A DNA stretch of 64,000 nucleotides from an uncultured Gammaproteobacteria bacterium (GTDB lineage Bacteria; Pseudomonadota; Gammaproteobacteria; Steroidobacterales; UBA11654): NCBI GenBank assembly GCA_902553145.1, contig CACDKD010000007.1, forward strand, positions 1 to 64,000, written 5' to 3'. Under the pieces are notes generated by a model that had not been told where the DNA came from, did not search any database, and worked only from the letters and a program-made list of their open reading frames with translations. Positions 61,907 to 64,000 of this stretch are shown one piece after another (the stretch's first letter is position 1; each line of letters opens with the position of its first letter). The translations under genes were made by a program, and so were the position numbers.

Positions 61907-63361
61907 GTGAAAATTTTTCCAAAATTCTTTCTTTCCTATTGGCTCAGCTTTTGTGCTGTAACGCTGATGATATTTGCCGTAGGGACCTATACGTTTGAAC
62001 GTGATTTATTTCAATTTGTCACCAGAATTGAAACAGCTCAATTACAAACATTTGCATCTGAAATTGAAGATTATTTTGCAGAGGTCCAGACTTGGGACTT
62101 TCTCAAAGAAAACCCAAGAATGGCTGACCTCATTTTGAGGCAAAGACGTTCATTTGATGAAAACCTCATCATCCTGCCAAATGTTTTAAATGAGAGAAGA
62201 AGATTTAGATTTTCTTTCAATAAAAATCAAGACATAGAAAGGCCGGGTAGATTATATCTCTTGGATGAAAATTTAGAGGTTGTCATTGGCAATGAGACCA
62301 TTCTCAATGAGATTTCTGCAAATCAAGCAATAGATATGGTCCTAGAAGAACAATTCATACTGTCTCCAATCAATTTTGAAAATAATCAAGTAGGGACCCT
62401 CGCATTGCTCATTTCTGAGAGATTGTATGAGGAAATTGATTTGGCTTTTGCTAGATCCAATAATCAAACACTTCGATTTTCAGCGATAGCTGGACTCCTT
62501 TTTGCAGCAATCATCTCGCTGGTACTGACAATGAATATGACTGGACCTATCAGGAAATTGGGACGAGGTACAAGAAGCTTGATCAGTGGTGAATTTAAAA
62601 CGAGAGTATCCATAAAAAATAGGGACGAGCTAGGAAAGTTATCGAGAGACTTCAATATATTGGCTAAAACATTGGATAAAAATTCCGAATCCCAAAAACA
62701 ATGGCTTGCCGATATTTCTCATGAGCTCAGAACTCCCATAGCAATCCTCAAAAGCGAACTGGAAGCTGTGGAAGACGGAATAAGGGAGTTTGATAAAGAA
62801 ACACTTCAATCGCTTACTCATGAAGTCAAAAGAATCAATAATCTTGTGAATGATTTATATGAACTCACGCTTGCTGATTTGGGTGCAATGAAATATCAAA
62901 TGAGAGAAATGAATATTGGTTCGTGTTTAAAAGAGGTGATTGAATCCCATCGAGAGAGACTGGAATCGTCTGGAATTATAATAAATGAATCCATTGATAC
63001 AGAAGTTTCTTTTCTGGGGGATAGTTATCGATTAGAGCAGTTATTTACCAATCTCATTGAAAATACACTTAGATATACAGACTCGCCTGGCAAACTTGAA
63101 ATTCTCCTTTCCGAGAATAAGGAAAAAATATTGATTACCTTCAATGACTCGGCTCCGAGTGTTGATCATGATGTTTTAGACAAAATATTTGATCGCTTCT
63201 TCAGAGAGGAGCTATCCAGGTCTAGAGAAAAAGGTGGCGCGGGTCTTGGTTTAGCGATTTGCCATGAAATTGTTGAAGCACACTCTGGAGAAATAAAAGC
63301 GATACCATCCGATTACGGCGGCCTATCCGTTCAGATCACATTGCCCAAAGGTGTCTCATGA
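61907..63361 (+). CDS. baeS: BaeS-like sensor histidine kinase
   Basis: The 484-residue protein has two membrane helices (about 10-30 and 190-210) around a periplasmic sensor, HAMP, a HisKA domain with H272 in DISHELRTPIAILKSELEAV, and an HATPase domain (NLIENTLRYTD, FDRFFREE, GGAGLGLAI). The H-box and adjoining ELEAVEDGIREF match BaeS closely. It senses envelope stress and should phosphorylate the BaeR-like regulator. The start is GTG (61907); an in-frame ATG slightly upstream is followed by a stop. Its stop overlaps the regulator ATG. Confidence 0.9.
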   Translation: MKIFPKFFLSYWLSFCAVTLMIFAVGTYTFERDLFQFVTRIETAQLQTFASEIEDYFAEVQTWDFLKENPRMADLILRQRRSFDENLIILPNVLNERRRFRFSFNKNQDIERPGRLYLLDENLEVVIGNETILNEISANQAIDMVLEEQFILSPINFENNQVGTLALLISERLYEEIDLAFARSNNQTLRFSAIAGLLFAAIISLVLTMNMTGPIRKLGRGTRSLISGEFKTRVSIKNRDELGKLSRDFNILAKTLDKNSESQKQWLADISHELRTPIAILKSELEAVEDGIREFDKETLQSLTHEVKRINNLVNDLYELTLADLGAMKYQMREMNIGSCLKEVIESHRERLESSGIIINESIDTEVSFLGDSYRLEQLFTNLIENTLRYTDSPGKLEILLSENKEKILITFNDSAPSVDHDVLDKIFDRFFREELSRSREKGGAGLGLAICHEIVEAHSGEIKAIPSDYGGLSVQITLPKGVS

Positions 63362-64000
63362 AACATGTCTTAATCGTTGAAGATGAAAAAAAACTCGCCG
63401 ATATTTTGATTGCATATCTAAACAAGGAGGAGTTTAGAGTGACACACTATGAATCAGGAAGTGGAGTTAGCGATTGGGTCAAAAACAACCAACCCAATAT
63501 CATTCTGCTTGATTTGATGTTGCCCGATGTAAACGGAAAGGATTTGTGTAAAGAAATCAGGCAGTTTTCAACGGTGCCAATCATTATGGTCACAGCAATG
63601 ATCGATGAAATTGATCGACTCATAGGTCTTGAATTGGGAGCGGATGACTATGTTTGCAAGCCCTTCAGTCCAAAAGAAGTTGTGGCAAGAGTCAAGGCGG
63701 TCCTCAGGAGATCCGAAGGAGATTTTAATCAAGGTGAAATATACGATGCATTTGAAGTGAATGATGAAACATACTCAATAAAATTGCATGGAGATAGATT
63801 GGATCTGACACCAGTTGAATTCAGATTGCTAAAAATGTTTATTCAAAGTCCAGGGAGAGTATTTAACCGCGATCAAATTCTAGACAATATCTTCGAGGAC
63901 GGAAGGATTGTTTTAGATAGAACAGTTGATACACACGTCAAAAACTTAAGACATAAACTAAAAACAGCCTCGCCAGAGCACGACTATGTTAGATCTGTGT
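63358..64000 (+). CDS. baeR: BaeR-like response regulator (partial at window end)
   Basis: The visible 214 residues contain a receiver domain with D52 (LLDLMLPD), K101 (CKPFSP) and the ADDYVCKPFSPKEVVARVK segment typical of BaeR, followed by an OmpR/PhoB winged-helix domain up to RHKLKTASPEHDYVRSV. It should bind DNA and control genes including the divergent Spy-like gene. It begins at the ATGA overlap with baeS and runs off the window end. Confidence 0.93.
   Translation, partial: MKHVLIVEDEKKLADILIAYLNKEEFRVTHYESGSGVSDWVKNNQPNIILLDLMLPDVNGKDLCKEIRQFSTVPIIMVTAMIDEIDRLIGLELGADDYVCKPFSPKEVVARVKAVLRRSEGDFNQGEIYDAFEVNDETYSIKLHGDRLDLTPVEFRLLKMFIQSPGRVFNRDQILDNIFEDGRIVLDRTVDTHVKNLRHKLKTASPEHDYVRSV

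Noticed and set aside
1..64000. Mobile or phage elements
   Set aside because: No transposase, integrase, phage gene, terminal inverted repeats or target duplications were recognised.

Overview
The window looks like a contiguous piece of a compact, AT-rich (roughly 40% G+C by eye) chromosome from a Gram-negative, probably marine, heterotrophic gammaproteobacterium. Reasons: a TonB2-type energy-coupling cluster with DUF3450, ExbB-like, ExbD, TonB and TPR proteins, a TonB-dependent receptor, a complete System I cytochrome c maturation locus (ccmABCDEFGH plus a ccmI-like gene), a BaeSR/Spy-like envelope-stress module, tmk-holB next to fab genes, lipoproteins, and a TRAP permease pair. Genes are packed tightly: many start/stop overlaps of the ATGA type, and convergent neighbours that touch or overlap at their stop codons. 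No mobile element, phage gene, rRNA, tRNA or CRISPR array was seen. The exact lineage (a SAR86-like or other streamlined marine clade) is a guess.

Layout. 0.1-5.6 kb: TonB2-type energy transduction operon. 5.6-7.3 kb: TauE/SafE permease and a two-module VOC protein (minus). 7.4-12.4 kb: HMG-CoA-lyase-like gene followed by hydantoinase/oxoprolinase hyuA-hyuB. 12.4-20.2 kb: MscS channel, AhpD-like protein, SDR, aldehyde dehydrogenase, TRAP small and large permeases without a binding protein, type II peroxiredoxin, MDR reductase and a membrane protein. 20.2-23.1 kb: etfB-etfA-MFS operon (minus). 23.2-28.9 kb: DUF6491-like lipoprotein, a protein of an unrecognised family, a TonB-dependent receptor, a dienoyl-CoA isomerase and a second two-module VOC protein. 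29-36.9 kb: MFS, fabG, acpP, two VOC proteins, tmk, holB, ferredoxin-NADP reductase-like protein, fabH and a second member of the unrecognised family. 36.9-42.5 kb: FAD monooxygenase, Rieske oxygenase with the bridging Glu of quaternary-ammonium oxygenases, MFS transporter and a trimethylamine-dehydrogenase-like flavoprotein. 42.6-46.4 kb: amidohydrolase, exported hydrolases and a lipoprotein. 46.4-50.5 kb: iron alcohol dehydrogenase, amidase and malonyl-CoA-synthetase-like ligase. 50.5-50.95 kb: a conspicuous very AT-rich gap. 50.9-54.1 kb: SDR, aldo/keto reductase, MOSC, rhodanese and Mpo1-like proteins. 54.1-61.2 kb: the ccm locus, read leftwards and led by an MDR oxidoreductase. 61.3-64 kb: Spy-like protein divergent from a BaeS/BaeR-like two-component system, cut by the window end.

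How it may work together. The TonB cluster could energise the outer-membrane receptor. The receptor, MFS and TRAP carriers, Rieske/TMADH-like/FAD enzymes, amidase, hydantoinase, aldehyde dehydrogenase, ETF, dienoyl-CoA isomerase and acyl-CoA-ligase genes describe a scavenger of small N-methylated, amide and acyl compounds feeding CoA metabolism. The candidates most worth following are the Rieske/TMADH-like/FAD-monooxygenase/MFS cluster with its upstream member of an unrecognised family (36.2-42.5 kb), the amidase/malonyl-CoA-ligase module (46.4-50.5 kb), and ccmA, which appears to start at an ATA codon.
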